From positions 1 through 64,000 of the forward strand of contig NZ_JBOITL010000007.1 in NCBI RefSeq assembly GCF_050717515.1: DNA of 64,000 nucleotides, given 5' to 3'. Numbering within the stretch: position 1 is the stretch's first letter; every line of letters begins with the position of its first letter. This document shows positions 42,188 through 51,816 of this stretch, in pieces. Under the pieces are notes generated by a model, which was not told the DNA's origin, did no database searches, and saw nothing but the letters and a program-made list of their open reading frames with translations. Origin of the DNA: Clostridium_AD sp050717515. GTDB lineage: Bacteria; Bacillota; Clostridia; Clostridiales; Clostridiaceae. Both the position numbers and the translations under genes were made by a program.

Positions 42188-45100
42188 ATGCAAGCTATAG
42201 ATTTTAAAGAGATTAATCAAAAAATAACCAAAAAATTATTAAGCCCAAAGTATTTAAAAAACCATGATATTCCAAAATCTCTTATTGAAAATTTTTTATC
42301 AGGCTCCTGTTATTTAGAAAACTTGAAAACTATGATAGAATGCACGGATTTCACATGTGCACGTACTCTTTTAATTTGTGAAGCTGTTATGAATGAGCTG
42401 TGCAAAGATAAATTACCCAATGACATGCTCAAATACTTATATAATTTCGCATTAAATAAATCCTTTCCAGAAGCTGTAACTATTGTACTCCATAGTAATC
42501 TAGAAACTGCTTGTGAACTATATCTAACAGTTCTTAGAATTGTATGCACTGTTCAAAAAAATCATAGTGATAACACTTGGCAAAGTAACTACGCCATGAA
42601 TTTTTTACTGCAGGAAGAAATAGAAGATTTAGAAAATGATGATGAATATATAAAATTCATTAAAGCTTTTAAAAAAGATTACATCTATGAAATGATGAAA
42701 CTTAATGGTGAGGTTTTTAAATATAATACCCTTGATCATATTTGTGGAGTGCACTATCTGGCATTACATCTTGCAAGGCAACTTAAGAGCAAGAATGTTC
42801 AAATAGATTTAGGTAGAGTTTCTGGAGCAGCGGCTGGACATGATGTTGGAAAATATGGTTGCTTTGGTGATGATCTTAAAAGAGTTCCTCATTTACATTA
42901 CTATTACACAGATCAATGGTTTAAAAAACATAACATAAACTACATTAGAAATATTGCAATAAATCATTCTACCTGGGATTTGGAGCTTGAAAATTTATCA
43001 CTAGAGTCACTAATCTTAATATATTCTGACTTTAGAGTTAAAAATCTTGAAACCAGCGAAGGTCCCGCCATGAACATATTCTCTTTAGCTACCTCCTTTA
43101 AAGTTATACTCAATAAATTAGAAAATGTTGATGAAAAAAAAGAAAAAAGATATAGACGCGTATATGCTAAACTAGAAGATTTTGAAGATTATTTAATTAG
43201 TATTGGTATTAATACAACCCTTGATAAAAAGGAAAATCATGAGATTCCAAAATCTCCAATTTATTCACTAATGCAAGGAAATGATATAGTTCAAAACCTT
43301 AAATATCTTTCTATAAATCATAACATTAATTTAATGCATATGTTACGTGATGAATTTTCTTTAGATGAAGTATTAGAGCAAGCTAGAAGTGAAAAAGACT
43401 GGAAAAATTTAAGACAATATATAATGGTTTTCGAAGAATATTCTACCTATTTAACTCAAAAACAAAAGCTTCAAACTATTAAGTTTCTATACGATAATTT
43501 AACTCATTCTGAAGATGATATCAGGCGTCTTTGCGCTCAGCTTATTGGAGTTCTTATAGCTATCTTTGACGAAGATTATAATAAAGAAATTCCAAAAAAA
43601 GTAGATATTGAAAACCCTAATATATCCAGTTCAGATTTATTTGTGGAGTATTTGAATTTGTTACTTTATCCAAGCCACAAAATGATTTCAAGTCATAGAA
43701 CTTGGATGGGCTATAGTTCTAGAATCCTGGTTAGCAGCTTATTTGAAAATTGCAGAAAAAGTATGCTTATACCCTACAGAAATATTATTCTTAAGTATTA
43801 TGACGCCGCACACCTTGGCAATACAGAAACTCAATTGTTTTTACTGGTAACTGCAAAATACATTCCCATGGAACCTTATGAAGAGAACCTGTCCATATTA
43901 TTTAATTATGTAATTTCAATGACAAACAAAAGAAGCAGTATTTTAAGACTTTCCGCCTTAGAAATTATAACCGACTTAATAATAAAGCTTCCTAAATTTA
44001 ATTATTTAAAGGAAAATTTAATAGGGCAGTTTTCCAGTTACTATACTAAAAGTAAACTCCCTGCAGAAAATCTACTTAAACTAAGGATTTTCACACTGCT
44101 TAATCTTAAAACTTCTATTCCTATTTTTCAAAAATTTTGCCAAGAAGATTATGCAAAAATACCCGATATATTTTTAAGCAATTTAAAAACAGCAACTGAT
44201 TGGATAAAAAAGAAAAACCAAATCGATTTATTGTTAAATTATACTTTAAATAAAGCACCTGCCACAGGCCTTCACACAGCTATTCATTTTTGTAATTTGC
44301 TTAAAGTGAGTGCTGTTGAGAGTGTTCGCAGTAGGGCAGGCATTGCCATACTTAAAATTATGCCCACACTTACACTCGCTGAGCGAAATGAAATTTCAGT
44401 AGAACTTCTTCGGGCACTAGAGATAGAAGGCCATAGATTTACTGAGTATATTCCACCTTACCTGGGTGAAATCCTTCTTTGGTTACAACCTGTGGAGCTA
44501 AATGAAATTATTGATGATTTAAAAATCAAAATAAAAATAGCCAATGAAAATGTAAAGCCTCTTATTCTTAAGACTCTAGGTGTTTGCTTAGCTAATTATC
44601 CCAGGTATAGAAGTCGATTTATTGAAAAACCTGCGGATTATGATAACCGCCTATTAAATATACTTGGTATACTTTTAAATGGCCTAGCTGATTACAAAAC
44701 AAAAGTTAAGCAATCCGCCGCACACAGCCTTGGAAAAGATGTTTTTGGTTCTAAACTGCTATCTCTAGAGGATAAAATTGTTATCTTTAAATTAGCTGCA
44801 AAAAAAATCCTTACGCTAATTACAGAGGATAGCACAGAACAATTACTTTTCCTTACAAATGCTGCAGCACTAAATCACATATATAGATTTATATCAGATT
44901 TCAGTTTCTTTATAGGTGAAATTACTATACCTATTCCTTCAAAAACAGCTTTTTTCCCGGGCACCTTTGACCCCTTCTCCCTTAGTCATAAAACCATTGC
45001 AAAATCTATAAGAAATATGGGTTTCGAAGTTTATTTATCTGTGGATGAGTTTTCTTGGTCAAAGAAAACCTTACCAACCTTGCTTCGTAAAAATTTACTG

Positions 45101-47050
45101 AATATGTCCATTGCAGATGAATTAAATATTTTTATTTATCCAGAAAACTTTCCAACAAATATTTCTAATCCAGAGGATATGAGAGAGTTAAAGGAAAACT
45201 TTAGTAAATCTCAGGTTTATTTTGTTGCTGGCAGTGATGTTATATTAAATGCTACTTGCTATAAGAAGCCTGTAACTGAATTCTCTATACACAATTTTCC
45301 ACATATAATTTTTGAGCGTGGAAAAAACAAACAATTAGATGAGGCTAAGAAAAGAATCCTTGGAGAAATAAAATTAATAAATTTGCCTTCTAGTTATGCT
45401 AGCATTAGCTCTAGTCAAATAAGAAATTATATTGATGACAACCGTGATATTTCAAGTTTAATTGACCCGCTAGTTCAGCAGTATATTTATGAAAATGGTT
45501 TTTATCAAAGAGAACCACAAGATAAGCTTTCACTGGCATATCCTCATATAGATATTGAGTTTGCTGAAGAGTTTACTGAAAGCTTTATAAAAAAGCTTTC
45601 TAATTCCTGTAATGATAAAGAGCTTGTTTTCCAAATTTTGACCCAGCTCTCGAAAAAAATCGCCCCAAAGCTTGTAATAATTAAAAATATCCAAAGTCAC
45701 GAAATTCTAGGTTTTGCATCAATGCATTGGATTCGTTCCAATATTTTATACAGTGAATTATATGATGATAAATTATCAAGATATGTTCGTGAAAATGCCT
45801 CTGGTAGAATTATTCTTATTGATCTAATGTATATAAACAATAAGGAAAAAAGCAAAGAAAAAAACAAAATACTAGAGCAAATACTTATTACAGAGTCTCT
45901 AGCTTATGCATTATCTAAAGACTATGAATATGCAATTTTCAAACCAATTTTGCAAGAATTGTATGCTCCTTCACTAATCGAACTTCTATATTTGCATGGT
46001 TTTAAAAAAGTTGATACCACTGATCCTAGTTTAACTGCACTTGTGGTAGATATGAATAGTCCTTGCGTACTAAACTTAGATTTAGAAAATATTCTTAAAG
46101 AGCCCTTTAGGAGTAGTGCACGAGTAAAACAAGTTATTTGCAGTACAAGAAAGCGGTTGCAACAAGCCATATCAAATTTGTATCCTGGTGAACTCGTATT
46201 ATCCTTCGATAGTGATATACTCCATCAACAAATGATAAAAAAGGTTTGCAGCGAAAATAATGTTCCAATTAAAATAAGCCATACAAAGCAAAATGGAGAA
46301 GCTATGTGTGTACCTTATGGAGATATTCTTGACAGATATATAGTTCCCAATACTGTTACTAAATCACTGCATACAGAAAAGTTTTTTGATCCTGAGATTA
46401 AGAAATTTCATATTGGAGAATTCCCTTATTACTTAAACCTTGAGCATCAAATTAAAATGATAAAGTCTTTTAATAGACCTGTGATACTAGTAGATAATAT
46501 ACTTCATAAAGGTTATAGGATGAAAGCTTTAGACCCGCTCTTAAAAAAGGAGTCCGTAAATGTAAAAAAAATCATTGCTGGTATTCTATCTGGGCGAGGA
46601 AAAGACCTAATGGATATGCAGCATCGCCATGTTGATAGTGTTTACTTTATACCCAAGCTTAAAATTTGGTTTAATGAGAATACACTATATCCCTTTATTG
46701 GTGGAGATGCGCTATGGAGAGGTACTTATCCAAAAAGAAACTTACTTCCTTCCGTTAATTTAATACTGCCCTATACTTATCCAGTTTTTATAAAAAATGC
46801 GCTACCCAAAAATCTTTATGAATTATCAAAAGTGTGTATTGAAAATTCTATAGAACTTTTAAAAGTTTTAGAAAATGAGTATCATATATTATATACTCGT
46901 AATTTAACTTTAGCTTCACTGGGTGAAGTATTTACTGTTCCTCGCTGTCCTGATATTGGACGTGATCTGCACTATGATTTAAATATCTCGCCCTCTCACT
47001 ACCTAGAAAATGATTTACAGCAATTACGTAGGCTCGATAATTTATTATAA
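42188..47050 (+). CDS. 1620-residue HD / helical-repeat / NadD-like / PRTase-like protein
   Basis: This is a very large cytoplasmic protein with no signal peptide. The HD domain (about residues 180-285) has LDHICGVHYLALHLA, AAAGHDVGKYG and INHST. A long helical-repeat region follows (about 370-910). A NadD-like nucleotidyltransferase domain (about 918-1105) has FFPGTFDPFSLSHKTIAKSI and ends SISSSQIRNYI; its HxGH site is changed to SLSH. An acetyltransferase-like region (about 1120-1290) comes next. The last part is phosphoribosyltransferase-like, with RPVILVDNILHKGYRMKAL near 1430. AGGAGG precedes the ATG. It is the first of three plus-strand genes. Function unknown; nucleotide or NAD-type cofactor chemistry is inferred. 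Confidence 0.75.
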   Translation: MQAIDFKEINQKITKKLLSPKYLKNHDIPKSLIENFLSGSCYLENLKTMIECTDFTCARTLLICEAVMNELCKDKLPNDMLKYLYNFALNKSFPEAVTIVLHSNLETACELYLTVLRIVCTVQKNHSDNTWQSNYAMNFLLQEEIEDLENDDEYIKFIKAFKKDYIYEMMKLNGEVFKYNTLDHICGVHYLALHLARQLKSKNVQIDLGRVSGAAAGHDVGKYGCFGDDLKRVPHLHYYYTDQWFKKHNINYIRNIAINHSTWDLELENLSLESLILIYSDFRVKNLETSEGPAMNIFSLATSFKVILNKLENVDEKKEKRYRRVYAKLEDFEDYLISIGINTTLDKKENHEIPKSPIYSLMQGNDIVQNLKYLSINHNINLMHMLRDEFSLDEVLEQARSEKDWKNLRQYIMVFEEYSTYLTQKQKLQTIKFLYDNLTHSEDDIRRLCAQLIGVLIAIFDEDYNKEIPKKVDIENPNISSSDLFVEYLNLLLYPSHKMISSHRTWMGYSSRILVSSLFENCRKSMLIPYRNIILKYYDAAHLGNTETQLFLLVTAKYIPMEPYEENLSILFNYVISMTNKRSSILRLSALEIITDLIIKLPKFNYLKENLIGQFSSYYTKSKLPAENLLKLRIFTLLNLKTSIPIFQKFCQEDYAKIPDIFLSNLKTATDWIKKKNQIDLLLNYTLNKAPATGLHTAIHFCNLLKVSAVESVRSRAGIAILKIMPTLTLAERNEISVELLRALEIEGHRFTEYIPPYLGEILLWLQPVELNEIIDDLKIKIKIANENVKPLILKTLGVCLANYPRYRSRFIEKPADYDNRLLNILGILLNGLADYKTKVKQSAAHSLGKDVFGSKLLSLEDKIVIFKLAAKKILTLITEDSTEQLLFLTNAAALNHIYRFISDFSFFIGEITIPIPSKTAFFPGTFDPFSLSHKTIAKSIRNMGFEVYLSVDEFSWSKKTLPTLLRKNLLNMSIADELNIFIYPENFPTNISNPEDMRELKENFSKSQVYFVAGSDVILNATCYKKPVTEFSIHNFPHIIFERGKNKQLDEAKKRILGEIKLINLPSSYASISSSQIRNYIDDNRDISSLIDPLVQQYIYENGFYQREPQDKLSLAYPHIDIEFAEEFTESFIKKLSNSCNDKELVFQILTQLSKKIAPKLVIIKNIQSHEILGFASMHWIRSNILYSELYDDKLSRYVRENASGRIILIDLMYINNKEKSKEKNKILEQILITESLAYALSKDYEYAIFKPILQELYAPSLIELLYLHGFKKVDTTDPSLTALVVDMNSPCVLNLDLENILKEPFRSSARVKQVICSTRKRLQQAISNLYPGELVLSFDSDILHQQMIKKVCSENNVPIKISHTKQNGEAMCVPYGDILDRYIVPNTVTKSLHTEKFFDPEIKKFHIGEFPYYLNLEHQIKMIKSFNRPVILVDNILHKGYRMKALDPLLKKESVNVKKIIAGILSGRGKDLMDMQHRHVDSVYFIPKLKIWFNENTLYPFIGGDALWRGTYPKRNLLPSVNLILPYTYPVFIKNALPKNLYELSKVCIENSIELLKVLENEYHILYTRNLTLASLGEVFTVPRCPDIGRDLHYDLNISPSHYLENDLQQLRRLDNLL

Positions 47051-47069
47051 ATAAAAAGAGGTGCTTAAA

Positions 47070-48314
47070 ATGTTTTACTATATTTGCCATGAAAAATTAT
47101 TAATATCCAATGAAGCATATCCAAGTCTTGCGGTTATATCTGAATTTGAAGCAGAAAAATATACGGGCATGATTTTTGCCTTGAATAAGATTAATCCAGA
47201 ACGCGGTCGGAGGAGTTTCTCTGTTTCCCATGAGAATTTTCTCTTTTTAAATGAAGAAAACTTAAACTTACTTGTAAGACCTGTAACCTCCAATGTGAAT
47301 GTACCACAGTGGATAAAAGAGGCAATTAATAGTAATCGCGTTACCTCTTTGAATACTATGTATCCTAGCTGGAAGCAAGTATTAACCTACAGGTCGCCTG
47401 ATAAATGGAGAATAAATGTGGTAGGACTTGGGGATGTTGGTGGCACTTTACTTACAGGTTTAAAACTCTTAGGCGCTGAAAAAATTCAAAGTCTCGGACT
47501 TTACGATAGAGATTTAAATCGCAATGAACGCTACAAATATGAACTTAGTCAAATCCTTTCACCGGACATGAATGAAAATTCTATAAATATAGTGTCCTTA
47601 AAAGAAGATGATGTCTTTGACTGTGATATGTTTGTATTTTGTGTATCTGTGGGAGTACCTGAGGTGGGCAAAGAGTCTACAGATGTTAGACTCGCACAGT
47701 TTAAAGGCAATTCTAAAATAATTTCCCACTATGCTACCCTTGCAGGTGAAAAAGAATTTAAAGGCGTATTTGCAGTAGTATCAGATCCAGTAGATTTACT
47801 TTGCAAAGTAGCATTTGTTGAAAGTAATAAAGACAGTTCAGGGAATATGGACTTTAAGGGCCTTGCTCCAGAACAAATTAGAGGGTATGGCCTGGGGGTT
47901 ATGAATGCTAGAGCTTGCTATTATGCCATGCAGCAAGATGCTACAAAACATTATATACATGAAGGTAGAGCTTTTGGACCACATGGTGAAGGTCTCATCA
48001 TAGCCGATAGTATTGAGCATTATAATGAATCGCTTTCAGATTCTTTAACTTTTAGCACTAAAACTGCAAACTTAGAAGTTAGATCTACAGGATTTAAACC
48101 CTATATTGCTCCAGCTCTTTCTTCTGGGACCTTGTCAATACTTGCCACTATTAATTCACAGTGGCATTATAGTGCTACATTTATTGGGGGTACTTTTATG
48201 GGCTCTAGAAATAGACTTCTACCTTCTGGAACTGAGCTTGAAACCTTGGACCTAAATGAAGTGCTCTTAAGTAAGCTAAATTCAACTTATAAACTTCTTA
48301 GTGGCTCTATATAG
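47070..48314 (+). CDS. Lactate/malate-dehydrogenase-like protein
   Basis: In this 414-residue protein a front part of about 110 residues has no recognised match. A Rossmann domain follows with INVVGLGDVGGTLLTGLKLL and the adenosine-ribose acidic LYDRDLNRNE. Then come VSDPVDLLCKVAF (like the NPVD of lactate dehydrogenases) and GRAFGPHGEGLIIAD, where the histidine sits as in the GEHGD catalytic motif. The ATG was chosen because GAGGTG stands seven bases before it. It follows the large gene after 19 bases and is surely cotranscribed. The substrate is unknown. Confidence 0.75.
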   Translation: MFYYICHEKLLISNEAYPSLAVISEFEAEKYTGMIFALNKINPERGRRSFSVSHENFLFLNEENLNLLVRPVTSNVNVPQWIKEAINSNRVTSLNTMYPSWKQVLTYRSPDKWRINVVGLGDVGGTLLTGLKLLGAEKIQSLGLYDRDLNRNERYKYELSQILSPDMNENSINIVSLKEDDVFDCDMFVFCVSVGVPEVGKESTDVRLAQFKGNSKIISHYATLAGEKEFKGVFAVVSDPVDLLCKVAFVESNKDSSGNMDFKGLAPEQIRGYGLGVMNARACYYAMQQDATKHYIHEGRAFGPHGEGLIIADSIEHYNESLSDSLTFSTKTANLEVRSTGFKPYIAPALSSGTLSILATINSQWHYSATFIGGTFMGSRNRLLPSGTELETLDLNEVLLSKLNSTYKLLSGSI

Positions 48315-48347
48315 TTTATTTAAGAAGTTTATAAAAAGGGGGTTTTT

Positions 48348-49400
48348 ATGAAGGATCTATTTGTAATTGCACCAAGCAAAAATATATCTCCCATGCTATC
48401 AAAAATGATAGGGGAGGTTACTCGTTACACCAATTATACTTTAGTGGAAGATTATAATAATATTCCTAACCTTCAAAACAAGAAAATATTCTTTGCTTCT
48501 GAAAGCACTGATATTAATTGTGATATTGCAATGCTCCAGTTTTTTTCGAAATTATATGAAAAAGGCAATGATTGTCTTTTGGGTTCTGTTGCTGCCGTCC
48601 TTGTTCATAGTAGTACGGAACATGGTACCAAACGTACAAGTCAAGATATTATCTATCTTGCAAACAACTTAGGTTGCTGCTTTATAGGGCACAGTGTAGT
48701 AGAAGCTACTTCATCCCTTAGAAATTTTCTCACTTGGCAAAAGATTTTAAATTTACCCTTTGAAGAAATTTGTTTGAACCTGTGCTCTAGGCTTCGAAAC
48801 CGATTATTAGAATATAATCCAATTATCATAAATAATCCTAATATATTAGTACTATACTCAAGTCCACATAAAACTTCTAATACTTTGGATTTATGGCATA
48901 TGACCTCAGAACATCTGGCGCTTTATGATATTAAAGAACTGCAAATAGAAAACGGAGAGGTTTTAGACTGTAACGGTTGCTCTTATAAATTATGTACTCA
49001 TTACGCTACCCAAAATAAATGCTTTTATGGAGGAGTAATGGTAGATGATGTCCTTCCCTCTATTGAAAAATCTGATGCAATAATATGGCTATGTCCTAAT
49101 TATAATGATGCCATAGCTTCAAATTTAACAGCTGTAATAAATCGGCTCACAGTGCTATATAGAAAGATAGCCTTTTATGATAAGAATATCTTTGCAGTGG
49201 TGGTATCCGGTAGTTCTGGAAGTGATTCTATTAGTAAACAATTAATTGGAGCCCTAAATGTAAATAAGGGCTTTAGATTGCCACCATATTTTTCTATAAT
49301 GGCTATTGCTAATGACCCTGGTGAAATTTTTAAGGTTCCACAAATTCATGAACTAGCTAAAGATTTTGCAGAGAATATTAAAAAGGAAATAAAAGCTTAA
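48348..49400 (+). CDS. Flavodoxin-like FMN reductase protein
   Basis: In this 350-residue protein the first 160 residues form a separate domain (AAVLVHSSTEHGTKRTSQDI). From about residue 165 an NADPH-dependent FMN-reductase fold begins: NILVLYSSPHKTSNTLDLW as phosphate loop, then LDCNGCSYKLCTHYATQNKC and AIIWLCPNYNDAIASNLTAV. The cysteines suggest an iron-sulfur or metal site as in iron-sulfur flavoproteins. It follows the dehydrogenase-like gene after 33 bases with AAGGGGG. A redox role with that partner is inferred. Confidence 0.75.
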   Translation: MKDLFVIAPSKNISPMLSKMIGEVTRYTNYTLVEDYNNIPNLQNKKIFFASESTDINCDIAMLQFFSKLYEKGNDCLLGSVAAVLVHSSTEHGTKRTSQDIIYLANNLGCCFIGHSVVEATSSLRNFLTWQKILNLPFEEICLNLCSRLRNRLLEYNPIIINNPNILVLYSSPHKTSNTLDLWHMTSEHLALYDIKELQIENGEVLDCNGCSYKLCTHYATQNKCFYGGVMVDDVLPSIEKSDAIIWLCPNYNDAIASNLTAVINRLTVLYRKIAFYDKNIFAVVVSGSSGSDSISKQLIGALNVNKGFRLPPYFSIMAIANDPGEIFKVPQIHELAKDFAENIKKEIKA

Positions 49401-49420
49401 TTTGCTTTTATTTCCTTTTA
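49381..49420 (+). terminator. Terminator of the three-gene unit
   Basis: AAAAGGAAATAAAAGC pairs fully with GCTTTTATTTCCTTTT over 16 bases around TTAATTT, which holds the stop codon. Confidence 0.85.
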
Positions 49421-49446
49421 GGTATCTTTTTAAAATTAACCTTAGT

Positions 49447-49509
49447 AGAATAGCTAAGGCTATTCTAGAGTGGGCTATAGTATACAAGTCCATCATAGCC
49501 TTGTATACT
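49447..49509 (-). terminator. Hairpins ending the folate operon
   Basis: AGTATACAAG (49479-49488) pairs with CTTGTATACT (49500-49509) two bases beyond the folB-folK stop. A second stem, AGAATAGC/GCTATTCT, lies at 49447-49466. T tracts are weak, so this may be an RNA 3'-end stabiliser as well as a terminator. Confidence 0.65.
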
Positions 49510-49510
49510 A

Positions 49511-50329
49511 CTAACTATCTTTTAAAGCTGCCTTGATTTGAATTATAGGTTTATTCAAAATTGGATGCATAACATAAGGAGCTATATCACATAGTGGCTC
49601 TAAAACAAACATCCTTTCCTGCATTCTTGGATGAGGCAATATTATTTCTTCTAGAGAACTAATATTATTATCATAAAGTAATACATCCAAATCTAGAGTT
49701 CTAGGGCCCCATCTTATAACTCTTTCTCTTTTAAATTCCTTTTCTATAGATAAGAGAAATCGTACAAGCTCTAGTGGATTTAAAAGTGTTTTTATCTCAA
49801 TAGCACAATTTAAAAAGTCCTCTTGTTCTAGATATCCTACTGGACTTGTTTGATAAAATTTTGATGTTTTTGTTATTTTAGTATGCTGTGAATTATTTAT
49901 AAGCTCTAATGCACCCTTAATGTTTTTTTCTTTGTCCCCAATATTTCCACCTATACCAATATAAGAAGTATGCCATTTTCTATCTACCTCTACTGCTACA
50001 TACTTAAGTGGCTTTCCAATAGGTGCCCAAGGTTTCTTAATTTTAACCACTACTCTTTGGACTAAATCATATTTTAAAAGTATAAATTCCGCTAATTTTT
50101 CTGTAGCTTTTTCTATTAAATCGTAGCTTTCCTTCACAAACTCTTCCTCCACAAATTGGCAAAGCTCACCATAATGAACTGTTTTAGTTAAGTCGTCAGT
50201 GGTGCCTGCTTCCCTTAAACTAAGAAAAAGCTCTAATGAAATTAAAAATCTTTGTCCTAAGTTTTTTTCCTCTTTAAATACACCATGATGGGCGTAAACT
50301 TCTAAGTCTTCTATATAAATTTTGTCCAT
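49511..50329 (-). CDS. folBK: FolB-FolK fusion: dihydroneopterin aldolase and HPPK
   Basis: In this 272-residue fusion, residues 1-118 are dihydroneopterin aldolase (EVYAHHGVFKEEKNLGQRF, with the lysine in VVVKIKKPWAPIG). Residues 122-272 are 6-hydroxymethyl-dihydropterin pyrophosphokinase (GIGGNIGDKEKNIKGAL and RWGPRTLDLDVLLY). Together they turn dihydroneopterin into the pyrophosphate used by FolP. This fusion is known in some Firmicutes. It is the last gene of the operon, 66 bases after folP. Confidence 0.93.
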   Translation of the reverse strand: MDKIYIEDLEVYAHHGVFKEEKNLGQRFLISLELFLSLREAGTTDDLTKTVHYGELCQFVEEEFVKESYDLIEKATEKLAEFILLKYDLVQRVVVKIKKPWAPIGKPLKYVAVEVDRKWHTSYIGIGGNIGDKEKNIKGALELINNSQHTKITKTSKFYQTSPVGYLEQEDFLNCAIEIKTLLNPLELVRFLLSIEKEFKRERVIRWGPRTLDLDVLLYDNNISSLEEIILPHPRMQERMFVLEPLCDIAPYVMHPILNKPIIQIKAALKDS

Positions 50330-50395
50330 AGTATTGTATCCTCCCTATATTCCGTTGTACCTAAAAGTGCTTTTTAAGTTTACAATATTCATCTG

Positions 50396-51202
50396 TCAGC
50401 TTCTACATATAGCATCAGTCATAACGCAAACTCTTTTATTTTCGAGTATATCATGTACTCTTATAAATTCACAGCCCTTCATTATTCCTATAGTAGTAGT
50501 TGCAAGTGTCCCGCAAAGCCTTTCGCTTGCAGGTAAATCCAGTGCAAATCCTATCATGGATTTTCTTGAGGTTCCAAGCAGTACTGGATATCCTAGGCTA
50601 TTTAGCTTTTCTAAGTTATTCATAGTTTTTAAATTATCCTCATAGCTTTTCGCAAAACCAATGCCTGGATCTAGTATTATATTTTCACTTTTAACTCCTG
50701 CCTTTATTGCAATTGCTATACTTTCTTCTAAGTCTTTTAATATATCCACCATTAAATTATTGTACTGTCTATTATCTCTATTGTGCATTAAACAACAAGG
50801 CACATTATACTTAGCTGCAACTTCCGCAATGTAATCGTCCTTCTTAAACCCCCATACATCATTAATCATAGCTGCTCCTGCTTTTACGGCAAGTTCTGCA
50901 ACTCTACCTTTATATGTATCTACGGAAATTGGAACCTCTATTTCTGCCCTTAAAGCCTCTATAATAGGCACTACTCTTTTAATCTCTTCTTCTTCACTTA
51001 CAGATTTATGCCCTGGTCTTGTAGATTCACCACCAATATCAATAATATCTACGCCCTCAGCCACCATCCTTTTGGCATGCTTTATGGCTGCCTCAATATT
51101 ATTAAATTTTCCCCCATCAGAAAAAGAATCCGGGGTAACATTTAAAATTCCCATTATGTATGTTCTTTTACCAATTTCAAAATCTTTGTTTCCTATTCTC
51201 AT
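50396..51202 (-). CDS. folP: Dihydropteroate synthase
   Basis: This 268-residue TIM barrel has the two pterin and pyrophosphate motifs YIMGILNVTPDSFSDGG (near residues 15-31) and IDIGGESTRPGH. The later stretch VPISVDTYKGRVAE, plus GFAKSYEDN and LLGTSRKS, also fits. It joins p-aminobenzoate to hydroxymethyl-dihydropterin pyrophosphate and is the sulfonamide target. The ATG was set after GGGGAGG; a longer opening overlaps the ribosome site. Confidence 0.95.
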   Translation of the reverse strand: MRIGNKDFEIGKRTYIMGILNVTPDSFSDGGKFNNIEAAIKHAKRMVAEGVDIIDIGGESTRPGHKSVSEEEEIKRVVPIIEALRAEIEVPISVDTYKGRVAELAVKAGAAMINDVWGFKKDDYIAEVAAKYNVPCCLMHNRDNRQYNNLMVDILKDLEESIAIAIKAGVKSENIILDPGIGFAKSYEDNLKTMNNLEKLNSLGYPVLLGTSRKSMIGFALDLPASERLCGTLATTTIGIMKGCEFIRVHDILENKRVCVMTDAICRS

Positions 51203-51239
51203 AAACTTCCTCCCCAAAAATAATTAAATATTATTCTTT

Positions 51240-51776
51240 TTAGTATGTTATCTTCAAGTTTTTCTTCCCCACAGGCCATTTGCAATCGTAAGTAGCACTG
51301 CAACTTGCACAATTTCTTGAAAGCTTGTCACACTTGTATAATATATAGCTTAAACTATTTGGTTTTTCAGTATTATTTCTATGGTTTCCTATAGCCTCTA
51401 TAATCTCATCTATTTCTTCAATATCATAATTGCACTGCTTCAATATATTACTGGCAATTTCCACACTAGAAGTATTATGAGGAGTTCCATTTTCATACTC
51501 TTCTCCCCGACCTATATCATGCAAAAGTGCAGCTGCATAAATCATATGTTTGGGTATATTTAAAGTATTTTCTAAATTTATTATGTACATAAGTCTTGCC
51601 ACATCTAAAAAGTGTTGCATATCATGTTTGCAAAATTCCCTTTGTTTTTCTAAATTTTCTATATTTTTTAAATTATACTGAAAACTATGATTTTCTATAA
51701 TAATATTGATTTTATCATTTATTAAATTATTATCTATAACTTCCACCCCTTTGGAGTAGTATTTAGGCGGCTTCAA
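51240..51776 (-). CDS. HD-domain hydrolase in the folate operon
   Basis: This protein of about 178 residues has HDMQHFLDVARLMYII, AAALLHDIGRGEEYENG, IEAIGNHR and a cysteine-rich end CASCSATYDCKW. The HD residues bind metal for phosphohydrolase action. HD proteins of this kind recur beside folE/folP in clostridia; a role in removing pterin phosphates is a guess from context. The start is uncertain: TTG at 51774 lacks a site, and a GTG shortly downstream follows AAAGGG. Confidence 0.8.
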   Translation of the reverse strand: MKPPKYYSKGVEVIDNNLINDKINIIIENHSFQYNLKNIENLEKQREFCKHDMQHFLDVARLMYIINLENTLNIPKHMIYAAALLHDIGRGEEYENGTPHNTSSVEIASNILKQCNYDIEEIDEIIEAIGNHRNNTEKPNSLSYILYKCDKLSRNCASCSATYDCKWPVGKKNLKITY

Positions 51777-51816
51777 ACAAATAACAAATCAATTTGCTAG
51801 TCTATTTTGATATGCC

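Noticed and set aside
45922..46170. Minus-strand open frames inside the 1620-residue gene
   Set aside because: They are antisense shadows without ribosome sites.
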